Numbered from the stretch's first letter, positions 36,632 through 50,183 are shown. The stretch: 64,000 nt of DNA from Trissonchulus latispiculum (GCA_030248195.1 JASAND010030498.1:1-64000); one strand, 5' to 3'. A program made the numbers and translations. Notes: generated from the sequence alone by a model not told the origin.

Positions 36632-39600
36632 AACCTAACTGTTCTTCACAAAAGAGCACAACAGAGAGACAAACCTGTGAGTCTAGATCGCTGACTTCCA
36701 AATTGATTTTGTTCAAATGCTTGTTCACAAACGTTATCAATGACTGAAATAAAGACACAAACATAGTCGTAAACGTCCGTAATTAATAGTATCAATTTGC
36801 AGAGCCGGGCCCGGGTCAGGCCGTGGACCCGCTTCAGTGCCGAAGGTCCATGGCTAGCCACTCATGTACGCTCGGACCCAAAGCAAAGGCCAGCTACAAG
36901 GTCCCCAGACCTGCCTCCACCTGACGGCCAGACACGGAGCCAATTCAAGGGGGTCGGGCCCAATCCGAGCCAAAAGTCCGAACACAACTGTAGTTTAACA
37001 AAATCATTGCTTCATTAGCCAACCACAAGGTTGGTAGGAGACGGTGCGGGCGAAAAGTTTGTGAGTGACTACGTCTTTAGCATACAGACAGCAAAAATAG
37101 TTCACAAAGGCAGGGGCGGATTCAGGAGGGGGGGTCGTCGCGTCGCGATTCGTAGGTAGGAAACACTAAGGAGAAAAATAGTAAAAAGTAAAAAAACCAA
37201 AAAATTTCGCGCCTTCGGCGCTAATTTTCTAATGTTTAACGGCATATTTATTGCATTTATGAAGAGAAAAACTGGAAATGCATCCGATTTTTCGAGACGA
37301 GAAAAATTACATTTTTGACGAAAAATGTGTTGTATTTAAAAAATTTTCTTAGTTCTTCAAAAATAAAAGAATTAAAGATACGAAGACCGATTTTATTGCT
37401 AAAACAAAAAATTTCTTCAACTTTTGGGGGAGGCTTGGTACCCCCCCCCCCCGGAAAAAATTCTACCGCCCGCCCCCCGTCACCAAATCCTGGACCCGCC
37501 AGTGCACAAAGGCACAGTAATATGATATGTACGTACATTTTTGACAACACTAAGCTTGTCCGGAGCATGATCGAACAGCGTGTCGAAAGCATCCCGGGCG
37601 TCCTTGAGACCAAGTTCACTAAATTGTTAAAATTAAGACACAATATTAAGTAATACTCACGCCACAGGCAAAACTTCGTAAAACCTACACGACTTAATCC
37701 TTGAAAGCCACACATCTAAATTTAGAAAGGAGAAGATGTAAAAGTAAAAATCTAGCAAAGTTTGACAACTTTTTAACACTATGCAGGGGGTTTTTAGGCA
37801 ATTTTTTCAGAGAGGGGTTCTTGCCTAGGGGGGCACACCGGACCGGAGAAGTTTTTGGGAATGGAAGATTTTTTGCAAAAAAGAGCCACAACTTAGTATT
37901 GTTTGGCACATTTTGCATGGAGAACCGTAAAGAGTTGTCAAAATTGCCTGTATTTTAGTTAAAAGTAAAAATTTTATAATTTTAAAAAATTGGCCTATTT
38001 TAGGAAATAATTTGGGCACAGAAAAAATCTGAGGGGAGCAAAAAATCTAAGAAAGGATAATTTCGGGGGTCCGTTAAAAACATTCTGAACTACGTACATA
38101 CCTACGTAAGATAGTGTAAGAGTAAAGTGTAAGTGTAAGAGTGTATTTCAATTACGTAACTTCACAATCACGTTGCTAAGTATACATGTGTGGAAGGAAC
38201 CTACTCCTGAGTTGATGTGATTTCCTCAATGTAGTGGCGATAGGCAAGCTTTCCTTCTTGTCTCTGAAAACGACAATTACACACACTTAAATTATTAAGC
38301 TAAAATTTTTAAAATGTTTTTAAAATGGTTTAAAACATTTTGCAAAAAGTTTTTAGCCCAGAGGAATTTGTTCAACTGCATTCCCAGATTCATGATAGGT
38401 CATGTCCTCTCATAGAAAAAGGCATGTACGCTTCGGCACAAGTCTTTAAAAACACTACCGTTTCACTATATTATGGAGGACCCTGGCAAAATCTTGCCAA
38501 AGTATTATATTTTTGCATTGGCCAGAATTGATAAGAAAATCACCAACCTTAACCATAATCACATTAACGGTGCAGTGTTCTGGGAAACGTATCGGAGCAC
38601 GAAAGTGGAGAGCCAGAGCGATCAGGAGATGCAGAATCGACACCAAATTTTTGGCATGAATCGCTAAAAGGACACAAACCAAGGGATGAACAGCAGACTG
38701 AATGAATCTTTCACTAGACAGGAAATGGGATGGGGTACTTAGAAAAACACTGTTCCCTACAGGATTCATAAACCTTCAATTTGTGTGCACTAGCTTATTT
38801 GTACCGGGAGACGCATTCGGCGACCTCCCTCATCCATGCAAACCCCGCCATAAATAGTTCCCACACCCCTTAACCAAAGTAAGCCAAGTTTTACCACACT
38901 AAATTTTTAAAAAATATTCCGGCTTCGCCGATTTTTAACAAAACTTCCGCCATTTTAGCTTAAAAACACCTAAAATTAGTTTTTTGCGATTTTTGGCAGT
39001 TTTCACAGAAAAAACGTAAAATTAGCACTTTTCAAAAGCTTTTGCTAGTAGGGTGGGGCGGCTTTGAGTTCCCCATAAGTCCGTCCCCATAAATGCTGGC
39101 CTAAAAATAACCCAGGTGCATTTTCAACTCAGTTACAGGAGCACGCATGCGCACGCAGAGTCGCGAATTACTTTCCTGTATTTTTACGATTCAATTGTTG
39201 ATCATGCAATTTCAACCCCCACCACTTATTTCCCTCCTGCCCAGAGAAAAGCAGCCAGGAATCCAAAATGTGCATTAGTGGGGGGAGGCGGGAGGCATGT
39301 GGTACATACCATCAGCAGTCCACTTAGGCTTCTGCCAGGAAGGCTGGGCCAGGATCTGGTTGCAGTGCTGGACGACGACCTGGAGCTTCTGACGCTGACC
39401 CTCCTCGCTCTGAGACACCTCCGGGACCTCGATGCTGATTCCCGCCAATTTCTCTAAAAAGGAAACAAAACAAAAATTACACCTCTCTAGCACACACGTC
39501 CCTAGGTATTCCGATGCAAGCAAACCAGCCTTAAAGTGGTGGTTCCTTTTGGAGACATCAACTTTGAACCCTTATTACTCATTCATTCCTTGGATTTTAA

Positions 39601-42600
39601 GAAGCCATTTTTATATCAAAATGCAGCTTAACATTTGCTCTTTCTACTGAATACAACGAAACTAACTTTAGTTGTCGGAAATTATTTAACTCATTTTTCG
39701 AAGTAATTTAATTTTCCAGATTTTTTGCAGACTAAAGTAAATTTTTTCGTGAGGCATCGGCCACATCATTCGATTCCACTGTCAAATAGCTGGGGACCCT
39801 TTTCTAATTATTATGAAACCGCTCTTCGTTATAAAGAAATTAGCTAAAATGTATGCGCAACCTGGATTTTGCCTACTTTTACCAAATTTGGGAAGCGACC
39901 ACTTTAGCTAGAAAGCAGCAATCGGGACAACTAAAAAGGGTCACTGGGTATTTTTGTGTTAAACACGTTTAGTAAGTGGCAACCCTCTAGCTTGCATAGT
40001 AAATGCTCCACAATCGCTGGAAAAAATTTGGTCGTTTTTGCAAAAACTACATTTTTTATGATAGCAGCGCACGGGATAGCAGTTAGAAGATTATAATGCT
40101 TCGGATAATCGGCCTCGACGAGACCTTCAAATCGACACCCTTAGTTTAATTTTACGGCTTGCGTAGCTCATGAAATCGTGGATTATTTGATTTCTACAAA
40201 AATGACACATTTTCAACGCCAAAATAAGAAAATCGACTGATCTCACGATAGCGAAAAGCTAGAAAGGTGCTTCAAAACGCAAAAATGAAGAGATCAACAA
40301 GATCTTTCAAATGAATATAATCATGGCTGTGCAGCAAGTCTGTTAAAAATCGGCAAAAACCACCCTAAATGGAAACGTTGAGTTTTTGAAGCGAGATTGC
40401 GCGGAGGGTGTTAGAATTCTAAAAGAACTTATTTCGGTTGTTTCATCAAATTTCATCTTGATTTGAACCGTCAACCAACAATATGCGACAAAAAGGAATC
40501 AACACCTTAAGAGCCAGTTAAACCATAGTGGAAGGAAATTGTGCACTAATATACGGAGGACATAACACAAGGACCATTACGCCAGTATTACCAGCATTAA
40601 TGAGATGTACCCGAATAATAACCACCTAGGTTTCATAACGGATGTGTACCGGTTTATCTGCCTAGTTAAGACCTTAGGTGGTTCGACACAATGCTCTGTG
40701 GTCAAGGTTAAAATTCAGATTATTCTGTCAGTGTTGACACAAACTAAATCTAATTTATAAAAATGTTCTAATCTAAATCTAAATCTAAAAAAATCTAATA
40801 TATTAAAAATTTAATTTTCAATCCACCCAATATTCAGAAAGTATCCGCTTCAAAACATATTTTGCAGAAAGGGTTACAAAATTTGGAATCTTTACTTTAA
40901 TTGTTTAAAGTATGCCAACTTTTTCAGTAATTTGCATAGCATGATAGATATTCGCGCATACATATTTTTCTTATCCAGGATATTATCTGGATACCAGTTT
41001 GCCTATTACTAGCAAGAGTACGTAATGATCAGTGTTACAGCAGATAGGCGCTGTTGTCAGTATCGCGAGCCGAGCTCTGAACGCTAACGCCTCCTCCCCC
41101 GCAATTGCGTGCCTTCACTTCAAACAAATTCGCCCGCTATCTTCGTATCTGCTCGGCAGCATACGCAAATGCGTATTGGGTGCTCTCTAGGTCACTAGAT
41201 AGGTACACAATTGAGGGGGGTGTTAAGCATAGTTCACGAGCTGATAACAGAGAGCCTGCCGCCTGTCACACCCCTCAACATATTATAACCAGTGGGTGTG
41301 CTGCTCAATTAGACTAACCTGGAATGGAACATTCATAGGAAGCATTACACATAATATTTTTCTTGGAAAATAAACTCAAAACTGGGGGCATAATACGCAC
41401 GTAGCGCACACATACGTACCCAACAATTTTTGAATGACCAATCCATCGTAAAAGTCTTCTTCAATATCCTTGACAATGATTCGCTGAGGACACAGTTCAT
41501 CGTTCACCCAGTCAATCAACAACTGAAACAGCAAACAGAACAAAAAATGGGCAGGACATTACCTGCAGTTTTTCCTGAGGCAGAAGAAAACATTTAAGAA
41601 GTTTGAAAAATCATAAAATCCAGTTATAGGCCGCGCTGTACTTCAGCAGCACCCTACTATTACTACTACTACTAACTTTATTGCCAGTACAACACACACA
41701 CACTAGGCAGTTGCTACGAAATAACAAAAACAGCAAGTGATAAACATGTAGTGTACACAGCCACTGAAGACCGAGGAGAGCCACTACTATCGCGCAACCA
41801 TGCAGCGACATCGTAATAGGTATACGAAACCTATCTATATTAATTTGTGATGTCCTAGGCTACCTACACACTCAATTTAATATGTTAACCGTTTACAGTA
41901 AGTCTACGGCCGACGTTCTATGGTTGCTGCATTACAGTACAGCACGATGGCAGCACCGGACAGCGCTGTGCTCTGCTATGCTCTGCTCATCGTGTTCAGG
42001 GATGCCGGTAATCCTTATTATGCGTAACACTAAATGGCCCAAAAACAGCATTATTTTTGGCTATTTTCTCTGGAGTTGGGAAACCCAGATAGGAAAGCGC
42101 TCTCGCGCTCCCCTATAATAAACTATGTAAAGAAAATAAGAACAAATACTTTACTATAATATATATATAACAAAGAATTTGGATTAAACACAACTGACAA
42201 ACAATTGAATTAGACCTAGGCATCGGAATATCCATGTCTGACAACCTAGTAACCCTGAGTGTGGTTGCTCTGCTCCAAATGGGAAAGGAACCACAAGTAG
42301 CGCAAACTAACAGTATGTACTGGATTTGCGCGTCACATAAAATGTAACATACCTTAATGACCTGCTTAACTTTGGGATCTTCACGAGATTCCGGGGCCAC
42401 CATGTACCTTTCCTCCCCATCTTCTAAAAAAGACGCAAAAAACCAGTAAATGAGTCTATTGGCGCAAAGCTGTCTCTGAGGATTGTTATAGGGCACTAAA
42501 TAGGAACATCGTTTTTGTGTTTTCCCCAGTTTTTTTAAAAAACACAAAAATTTAAAAACCTCAGAATTTCACCTGAAAAAGCAGTTTTATTCATTTTTGG

Positions 42601-44216
42601 CACAATTGTAAGGTCCGAAACGTTTCAAGCATTCTACGTAATGGTACGTATCTGGTTTATTTTACTACAGTTTGCTTTCGCCTGGGCACAGCTGGGCGTA
42701 TACAGTGCCGCTCTAAAAACACTATTTTTCTTGAAGTTCACCTTTTGCGCCAACATCGGGAAAGAGAAAATTTCGTCAAATTTGGCTAATTTCGCGTAAA
42801 CTTTTCGTAAACGTAAAACGTGACCATACTGAAGTTCAGCTCAGCTAACGTGAAAAGATTAGGGGCTCTATACTCAATAAAATTAAGTTTCAAAATTCTG
42901 GAAATTGCAGGAATAACATCTATATACCGTCGAGAAGTATAAAGTTTAGATTTCCAGTCCAGACTTAATGCAATTTTTAAAAATTTCGAAAATTTCCCCA
43001 CCCCTACTAAAAAGTATTTGGAAGTGTTCAACGCAAATATTCAGTACTTAAAATATACCGTCCACACAGAAGGTTAAGTTTTCATTTATTCTAGAGAAAA
43101 AGAACCCCGTAAGCATTGCTTTATACATGCTGTAAAACAGTTGAAACCGTACTAATATTGCGAAGAAATTCAGAAAAACACATTGTTTAAAAAAGCCTAA
43201 ACACAAGATGTGAAATTTTGAAAAAGCGATAACTAGGAGTATAACTGTAAGTTCCTCCCAACTTCCTGAAAATGTGCAATTAGATTTCTGGGCTGAATGT
43301 AACTGGCTTCAAAGGTATACGTATATGCTTTGGTATAAATTCGCTGTCATAAGAAACCTAGTCAGAAACGCACTTAGCGCCCGAGTTTACTGGGGCTGTC
43401 GTGGACCACCGACCTTGGGGACTCCCCCTCATTTTATAGGGCTCAGAGAAAAATCCAGTAATTTTTATCAAGTACTAATATTTGCTTCAAAAATACCTGA
43501 AATAAGTCAGTCATTTTAGCGAGTTTTTAGCAGTTTAACACAAAAAACACTAAAATGTGAACACGTAAACATTCGCAAATTTTTCACAAAATTATGCCAT
43601 CCCCTATTTTCGGTGAGGACCCCATAAACGTTGACCTCAAAATAACCCAGAAGGTACATTATACGTTGTATATATGTACGTAAATATACATATTTGACAA
43701 AACCAACAATAAGTCGCAATGCTAATAAAACATAGATTATCAGTTTCAGGTATGTCTCACCTAACTTGCACTCCTCAGGACTGAGCTCGATGGGAATCGG
43801 ATCCGCGGGAGAGTCAATCGCGTCCGCCCCTTCCAGATAAACTCTCTCAACTGAAATTACAAAACAACAAACCAGAATACTACCTATGTGCAGCAAAAAT
43901 ACACCTCAAATGCACTCACATAAAATATTCAATAAAGAGCAGAATAATTTCTGTGTGCTGCGAATCGGAACACACTAAGCACAGCTACGTAACTACGTAA
44001 CACAGATAAAAAAGCAAGCATAAACCCAAGTATATAACAGTACAAAAACTACACTTTACCTTCTTCCTCTTCTTTGGTCTTCTTCTTATTTCGATTAGCA
44101 GTGCCCCATTTGTTGGTGAGTGTGTCCGTCTTTCGATCTACACTCTCCGCATACTGAACAGTCTTCTTCCCGAGAGTCCCACTCTCACTTCGGCGTAAGG
44201 ATCCACCCAAAGACAT
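35566..44216 (-). CDS. parvin: Parvin (actopaxin), complete, 12 exons
   Basis: Parvin binds F-actin and integrin-linked kinase in the IPP complex at integrin adhesions. Exons in coding order: 44216..44060, 43850..43761, 42423..42353, 41522..41420, 39453..39310, 38663..38548, 38263..38205, 37618..37537, 36743..36675, 36408..36307, 36078..36006, 35639..35566. They total 1140 nt, 379 residues plus stop, close to the ~370 of animal parvins, and every phase agrees. Domains: basic/acidic N-terminus with AIDSPADPIPIELSPEE; CH1 (about 104..215) with LLIDWVNDELCPQRIIVKDI, WTADAIHAKNLVSILHLL and HFRAPIRFPEH; linker RQEGKLAYRHYIEEITS; CH2 (about 255..379) with DAFDTLFDHAPDKL, SLITFVNKHLNKINLEV, FHDGVYLVLLMGLLEGYFVP, DIVNRDLKCTLRVLYSLFTK. 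Introns hold a hAT (37111..37504), a TTAA element (39535..40506) and (AT)n. The donor at 38205 (GA/GTAGGT) is the least typical. Confidence 0.95.
36559..36628. repeat. (AT)n microsatellite in a parvin intron
   Basis: About 35 uninterrupted AT units lie between exons 36743..36675 and 36408..36307. Confidence 0.95.
36800..36995. repeat. GC-rich block, likely decayed hAT-type element
   Basis: A GCCGGGCCCGGGTCAGGCC start and ACACAACTGTAG end resemble the GC-rich hAT-like copies at 31598 and 11544, but I find no TSD. Confidence 0.3.
37111..37504. mobile_element. hAT-like MITE in a parvin intron
   Basis: The ends CAGGGGCGGATTCAGGAGG and CCTGGACCCGCCAGTG are flanked by a perfect 8-bp TSD CACAAAGG (37103..37110 and 37505..37512). 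C and G runs and GCGCCTTCGGCGC sit inside. Confidence 0.85.
39535..40506. mobile_element. TTAA-TSD element, copy 2 (parvin intron)
   Basis: The ends AGTGGTGGTTCCTTTTGG and CAAAAAGGAATCAACACC are flanked by TTAA (39531..39534, 40507..40510). It is inverted and diverged relative to 8250..9140 but collinear through GGGACCCTTTT, AACCTGGATTTTGCCTACTT and CAATCGCTGG. It fills much of the intron between exons 41522..41420 and 39453..39310. Confidence 0.8.
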
Positions 44217-44375
44217 ACCCAACTCAATGAGCCACTACAGGGATGAAGTTGGAACCAGCAAACTATATAATATAAACTGTACATAGCCATCGGAAGAAAA
44301 TAACCATCTCTTGCTTAGAGTGGTACACGGTCACTGGGGCATTACATGCGTGATGCGTCCACTACGGGGTGTACT

Positions 44376-44709
44376 CTGGCATTTTTTTAGGGTTTTGAAA
44401 GTGGGGGGGCTAAAAATATACCGAATTGTTTAGCGAAAAATTAGCATATTTAAGGTAAAAACGCAAAAAATCGCTGCTTTTAAGCTTAAAATGAGCTTAT
44501 AAGTCCATAAATTAGCTAAAAATTGGGAAAATTTTTGAAAATTTGACCTCAAAAACCTAATTTTTTGACACTTTTGGGCGACCCCCAGATAAATGGGTGG
44601 GGGCATGCCAAAAAGTGGAGGGGGCGAAAGTGGGGTGGGCGCCGAAAAGTGGAGGGGGGAACCTAAAAGTGGAGGGCTCTCACCCCCCCCCCCACTAAAA
44701 AAATGCCAG
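44376..44709. mobile_element. TIR element with 5-bp TSD (CTGGCATTTTTTTAG ends)
   Basis: The ends CTGGCATTTTTTTAG and CTAAAAAAATGCCAG are perfect inverted repeats flanked by GTACT (44371..44375, 44710..44714). G-run and GTGGAGGGGG repeats lie inside. It lies 160 bp upstream of the parvin start codon. Confidence 0.75.
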
Positions 44710-44714
44710 GTACT

Positions 44715-45108
44715 GAGGATGTACCAGGTAGGTATATACACCCTGATTTGTGGGGATCGCGCAGTGCGCAAATAAAGTCAGGAGCACGGCGCGGCTGGAT
44801 ATTTTTAGAATTTTTCCTATTTTTAGTTTTTTTCCGAGGGGGGGCTTACCGGGGGTAGCAGGCCCGAGGGGGAGGGGCAGGGTTGGGAATCTCAGTCTCG
44901 CCCAAAAGGCGAGATTTGACCATTCTCGGTCTGGCTCACCCAAAAGTCTCGCTCACGGAGCACATAAACCATATAGAAAACATAAACATGAAAACATAAA
45001 AGTTCAGCCAAAATTTTAAATCAATGTAGTGAAAATTAACAAAAGAGGTGCGCAAACCGTGTGTTTATGTGCTAAAGTCCCTAATGTTAGCCTAAGCCTC
45101 AAAAACTA
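44715..45108. other. Interval without a recognised gene
   Basis: It holds a G-run stretch (44835..44885), CTCGCCCAAAAGGCGAGA and otherwise AT-rich unique-looking sequence. I see no exon or TIR pair. Confidence 0.35.
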
Positions 45109-45110
45109 TA

Positions 45111-46204
45111 TAGTCAAGCGGGAAAAAAAACCCACTCGCCAATGCGGGAAAAAACCCACCACCAGTGTGGGCTTACCGGTATGAGCTATCTAGGTTTTTA
45201 ATAGCCTATCTTGAAGAGCATCCAAAATAACCCTGGAGGGTGTATTATGGTAGTTCCCACTGCTTCCCTGCAATTTTTTTGGGACTTTGAAATTTTTGGA
45301 AATTTTGGTCCGACCAAGTGCCGAAATTTGGCAAACTTTGCCGGGCCACCCTGAACTACTGGAAAGACTTAGACCAAAGCGGATTATATGTACCTGTAGG
45401 GCATCTGTTGCGCTTCATGATGATATATGTCACACTGCTCTGACTGACCCCTCCGGTGCGACCTGGGGGTGACCTGGAGTTGGCGGGAAAAAAACCCACG
45501 GCGGGAAAAAACCCACTTTTCAAAATTAAATTTTTTTCTAACCATTGACCGGAAAGGTCAAACCAATACATACATTTGTTTAATAGAGCCTATAGATTAA
45601 ATTGGTATAGGTTTTACCTGGGTTCGTACTGTTATGAGTGGTCCAGGGGGTCTAAATCGGACACAGTGCCATTTCAAGCCAAAATTTCAACTTTGACCAA
45701 AAATGCTTATTTTTGCCTTAAAATGGGTCTAGTTTGGCTCTAAATACAAGAAAAACACGTTTTCTACACGATAGGATGCTTAAACTGCCGAAAATAAACA
45801 ATTTTAAAAAATTTCCAAAATTTGCCTGTTTATGTGTTAAAGATACAACATTTTCAAATGACCATATGACCTCAATTTTAGTAAAAAACTAATATATTTT
45901 GATGCAGTTGTACTAAAAACAACCTGCTCTTTCATTTGGAATGGTTAGAAATGCTCCTGGCAGCTTGCCAAAAATTTTTTGGGGTGGGTTTTTTCCGCAT
46001 ATGGGTTTTTTCCCCGCATTGGGTTTTTCCCGCCAGTTTGGGACAATTTTTCTCGCTAACGGCACACCCTAGAGAGGTGTTCTATAGCTCATAAGAAAGC
46101 TTACGACTAGGCCTAGCTACCTGTATAATCAGCATTTCGATATGTCAAACCATTAAAAAGTTCTGGCCAAAAATCTGAAAAGTGGGTTTTTTCCCGCTTG
46201 ACTA
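45111..46204. mobile_element. TA-TSD element with GTGGG(T)6CCCGC motif array, copy a
   Basis: Termini TAGTCAAGCGGGAAAAAA and GTTTTTTCCCGCTTGACTA are flanked by TA (45109..45110, 46205..46206). The motif GCGGG-A6/8-CCCAC or its complement occurs about eight times in end and subterminal clusters (45116, 45144, 45483, 45500, about 45983..46035 and 46180). It has 1094 bp and no convincing ORF. Copies b and c lie at 50184..51256 and 53776..57311. Confidence 0.9.
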
Positions 46205-46540
46205 TATATATATATATATATACATACTCATTTGTGCCAAGCTTTAGGAAGTTCTGAAGACTGATAACTTTTCATGTCAACTTGAATCTTCAAAGATTTG
46301 TCAAACAAAACCGCTATTTTTGGGAATGGTATACAGGAGTTTTTTACTGGAGAGGGGGCGGGGGAGCGTCCCCCACTCGTACCCCTTCCCACTTTTTTCG
46401 GCTTCCTCTCCACTCACCTTAAGGTGCCCAGAAAATGCCAAATTTTTAGGATTTTGGGTCAAACATTGTCTTTTTTGTTTTTGAGCACTTTTAAGATTAG
46501 TTATAGCAGTAGTGGAAAACAGCTATTTATACTGTATATA

Positions 46541-48989
46541 TAGTCAGGTTCCCAAAAAAAACCAGTTGACAGTTTTTTGCTCCAAACTTTTGCAGGGTGA
46601 CGTGGGACAGCCCAACTAAACCCTAAGGGTGCATATGCATAGGGCTGGGTCCGACACATATGCCCACCTATAGCCCCTAGCCTGCCGCCCTGGCAATCCT
46701 GAGTAATTAAAAAAATTTTGGTGGTTCTTTTTTTGGGAACGATTCCCAAAAAAGAACCAGCGTTCCCAAATAAAAAACCACCCTCTTTACTACTGGCAGA
46801 GAAGAGGCAGGGCAAATCTAATATTACCTATATATAGCCCATAACCGACCAATACTACACGGTACTTGGTGGAGCCCAAGGGTCTAGCCTGGGCACGGCA
46901 GCCCACTTAGACTACCTTGGACCACCATGACATGGTGAGTCTGGAGGTGTAAGTTCCGATAACTTTTCTTTGAGCACCAAACCCCTTAAGCCGACGTTTA
47001 TAGCATATTTGGCACCCTTTTAACGTGTATTTTCTTTACGTACACTATAAAATTTCTGAGGACTTACCTGTAACAACAGTCCACATCCCCAACTTGGACC
47101 CCCGGGGACCAAGGCCAAGTTGGGGGACTATCACCAAAACCAGCGTTTTTTTTTCAAAATCGGATTTCATCAAATTTTCGTCATTTTTATTTTCTGAGCG
47201 TCATTTTTATTTGTCCAACGTCAAAAATAAAGTTTTGCAGAAATGCAGTTTTGTTATGATTTTAGGCTATATTCGTAATTTTGGTTGAATTTTTACCTTG
47301 TTGGCGTGTGTTGCTTCATATTTCGCATTGTCCCGCGAATATATTCTAACTTACGTACTCATTTAATACATATATCTGTGTTTATGTATATATGTATCAT
47401 GTCTGAGCATTAACAGTGACGAGAACAACTCGACACAATGTGGGGAGTCTGGGGGGCGGAGCCCCCCAGAAGTTGAAGAAATTTTTTGCTTTTTAGATGA
47501 AGTCGTCCTTTGAATCTTTAATTCTTTTCATTTTGCACAAATAAGAAATTTTTCAAAAGTTTACCCTTTTTGAAAGGAAAAATAAGAATTTTTGCTAAAC
47601 TCGCACTTCATTTTGCTTTTTTTATTTCAACAAGCTTTTTTATCCAAAAATCTGGTAAAAAACGTTGGCTATATACGTACGTATATATACGCGCTCACGA
47701 AATTTTGTTGACATGCCTTTTTTCGGTTTTTCCTGTTTGCTTTGATATACTTACCTTCAAATCGCAACGACAGAGCTGTCCTCCAGTTCCATCCCTAGTA
47801 GTTATAATATTTATGTAATAAACGTTCTTAAACATTAAAGTCCGGCACGTCCGGCACATACGTATATATAAGCTCTCATTCCATTCTAGCTGAGATAATC
47901 CGAAGAGAAAGTTTTTAAAGAAAATAATCAGCGAAATTGGTATGAGAAACTTGCATAAAAAAATGCAATTGAAGTATGTAGCATAAAGACTCGTAGCCTG
48001 CGGCTTTGTATATATATAATAGATATACTGATTGACTGTTCAAACATCGTCGAAGCTTAACATCACTAAGACAATATATATAGAGCGGGGGTTTGGGGGC
48101 GGCAGCCCCCAAAATTTGAGAATTTTTTGAAAAATCACTGTTAAAACGTAATAGAAACTTTGCATTCTTGTTAAATTTGAGTGCACTTCCACATTTTGGC
48201 TTGGTCATTCTGTCGTCATTTTTATTTTGGCGTCGTCAAAACTATTGTTCATTTCTGCAAACGACGCTATTTTTCACCAAAAAAAACCTAGACCAAAACC
48301 CTACCAAAACAACTGAAATTTTGCGTAGAACCGTTTTATAACTAGAGGAAAACGCGTTTCCAGCGTGAATTATGCTGTAAATATCAGTTTTTAGCCAAGT
48401 CCAGTACTTCAAGAGACCAACTTGGGTCCAGACCAGGTTCAGGCTGTCTGAGCCAGTCAAATCACCTCAAAGATTCCAAATATAAGTTATTACGGTGTTT
48501 TTTGGGGTAAAACGTTCTAAAACCGCGTTAATATCACCAGAAAAACAATTACGGTGGCTCCTGTGACCTATTTTTGCAAAGTCCGAACTGGTTATTTTTT
48601 TTGGGAAGTCGTTCCCAAAAAAATCCGGGTGGTCCAGGCCACAGCGTAGGAGCCAGTAGGGCTGGGATACGTGGTATCGTGAGCACTTGGGCACCTAACC
48701 TACCAACCACAATTAGGGACTTACCGGGTTTTCCGTTGTGGTTTTGAGACAATTTTTTCAACACCATGTCGAAACTTGTCCGAGGGTGGTTTTGGGGTGG
48801 TAGTCTTCTAGCTGGCGCCCTGGCTTCACGAGATAAGCTATATAACCCAAACTGATATATTATAATACTAAGGTCTTCTACTTATTATGCGCCAAATTTG
48901 GCTCGAAACGGTCGAAGTACCTGGAAGATCTGGCACTGGTTCATTTTTTGGGAACTTTGTCACTGGTTCTTTTTTTGGGAACCTGACTA
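46541..48989. mobile_element. TA-TSD element with TGGTTC(T)7GGGAAC motif array
   Basis: Termini TAGTCAGGTTCCCAAAAAAA and TTTTTTTGGGAACCTGACTA are flanked by TA (46539..46540, 48990..48991). The motif GTTCCC-A7-GAACCA occurs in both orientations at both ends and in inner clusters (46719..46783, 48592..48630, 48938..48989). The 2.45-kb body has GGGGGCGGAGCCCCC-type repeats (47450, 48085) and no long ORF. Confidence 0.85.
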
Positions 48990-49029
48990 TATTATTTTGT
49001 AGCATTGTTAACACATATTATGGATACCC

Positions 49030-49313
49030 AAGGCCGCACCCAGGGGGGGGGGGTTCAAGGGTCTAGACCCCCCCCCTTTTGGGATGACTAAATGGAAAAT
49101 TTTTGCTGTTTTTATGGCAAAAACTGCTATTTTTAAAAAATTTTCGCGCCTTCGGCGCGATAATTTACTTTTTGCAAGAAATAAACGTCCAATGTACTGT
49201 TTTTTTGGCAAAAATGCAAAAATTCTTCAACTTCTGGGGGGCTCCGCCCCCAGACCCCCCGATGCGTTTTACCTTGGACCCCCCCCTTTTCAAAATCCTG
49301 GGTGCGGGCCTGT
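49030..49313. mobile_element. hAT-like MITE (AAGGCCGCACCCAGG ends)
   Basis: It starts AAGGCCGCACCCAGGGGG and ends ATCCTGGGTGCGGGCCTGT, with flanks GGATACCC and GTATACCC (7 of 8). It contains GCGCCTTCGGCGCG and GGGGGGCTCCGCCCCC. Confidence 0.6.
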
Positions 49314-50183
49314 GTATACCCCCACTTTTGGATACCCGGGGTGTCCCCCACCCACTTATTTTTGTCTATAAAACCCCCCAGCTTTATATACCCCCAAAAT
49401 CGATTAAGTACTGATTTAAATGGGGGAGGGGGATTTCTTGCAGTGGCGGATCCAAGGGCCCACTTTGCAATTTGGTCCCCTCCTTCCTTTGACATTTCGG
49501 CTCCCCCTTAGAAAAAAATTTTCAGCTGATTATATATACGCATATAGATTTTTTGAGCGAAAATTGAGCAGAATTTTACTAAATTTCACAGGTTTTTAAA
49601 GAATTTCGCCTGCGGCGCGCTTAGATTTCACTTATGTATATACTGCTTAATTACAAAGTTCTGTTTCCTTTCGTGTTTTGCAAGTATAATAATCGTACTT
49701 AAAGCCTTCAGTTTATTTTAAAATATTTTAGTCGACCGTCTATACGTATATATACGTATAATATTGGCTGAGTTATATACACACAAGTAGGAAAAATGCT
49801 CCTTGCAGCCGCATGAATTTATCTGCAGAATTCCCTTGCATGTATATTTATATAAACTGTTTACTGCAATTAAATTTTTCACCACACATATATTTATACA
49901 ACTCTTTTGCACTTTTACTGTGTAAGGACTGTGCATATAAATCAGATAATGCACAATGCAGCGTGCGTATAACTAAGTTATACGCACGCTGCACGCTGGG
50001 AGGCCTGACCCTAATCTAAGACGCTGAAGCATACAATTCACTGCATGCTTCAGCAGTGTGTACAGCAGAGCTCCAACCTAGACAGCTTGCTGCACACCAA
50101 AAAATTGGCCTCCCAGCCATGGCAACAATGCTGCCGCTTTCCGTTAAAATTTGTCGAGACATATCTGTCAGCTGCAACATATA
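49314..50183. other. Interval with decayed repeat fragments
   Basis: CAGTGGCGGATCCAAGGGCC at 49441 is a typical hAT-like start without a paired end found. A TATGTATATAC-rich stretch follows. The ten bases TTATACGCACGCTG recur in mirrored form near 49958..49992, a short palindrome. No exon seen. Confidence 0.4.

Noticed and set aside
42113..42547. 144-codon minus-strand frame as its own gene
   Set aside because: Only 42423..42353 is coding, as a parvin exon; the remainder is intron.
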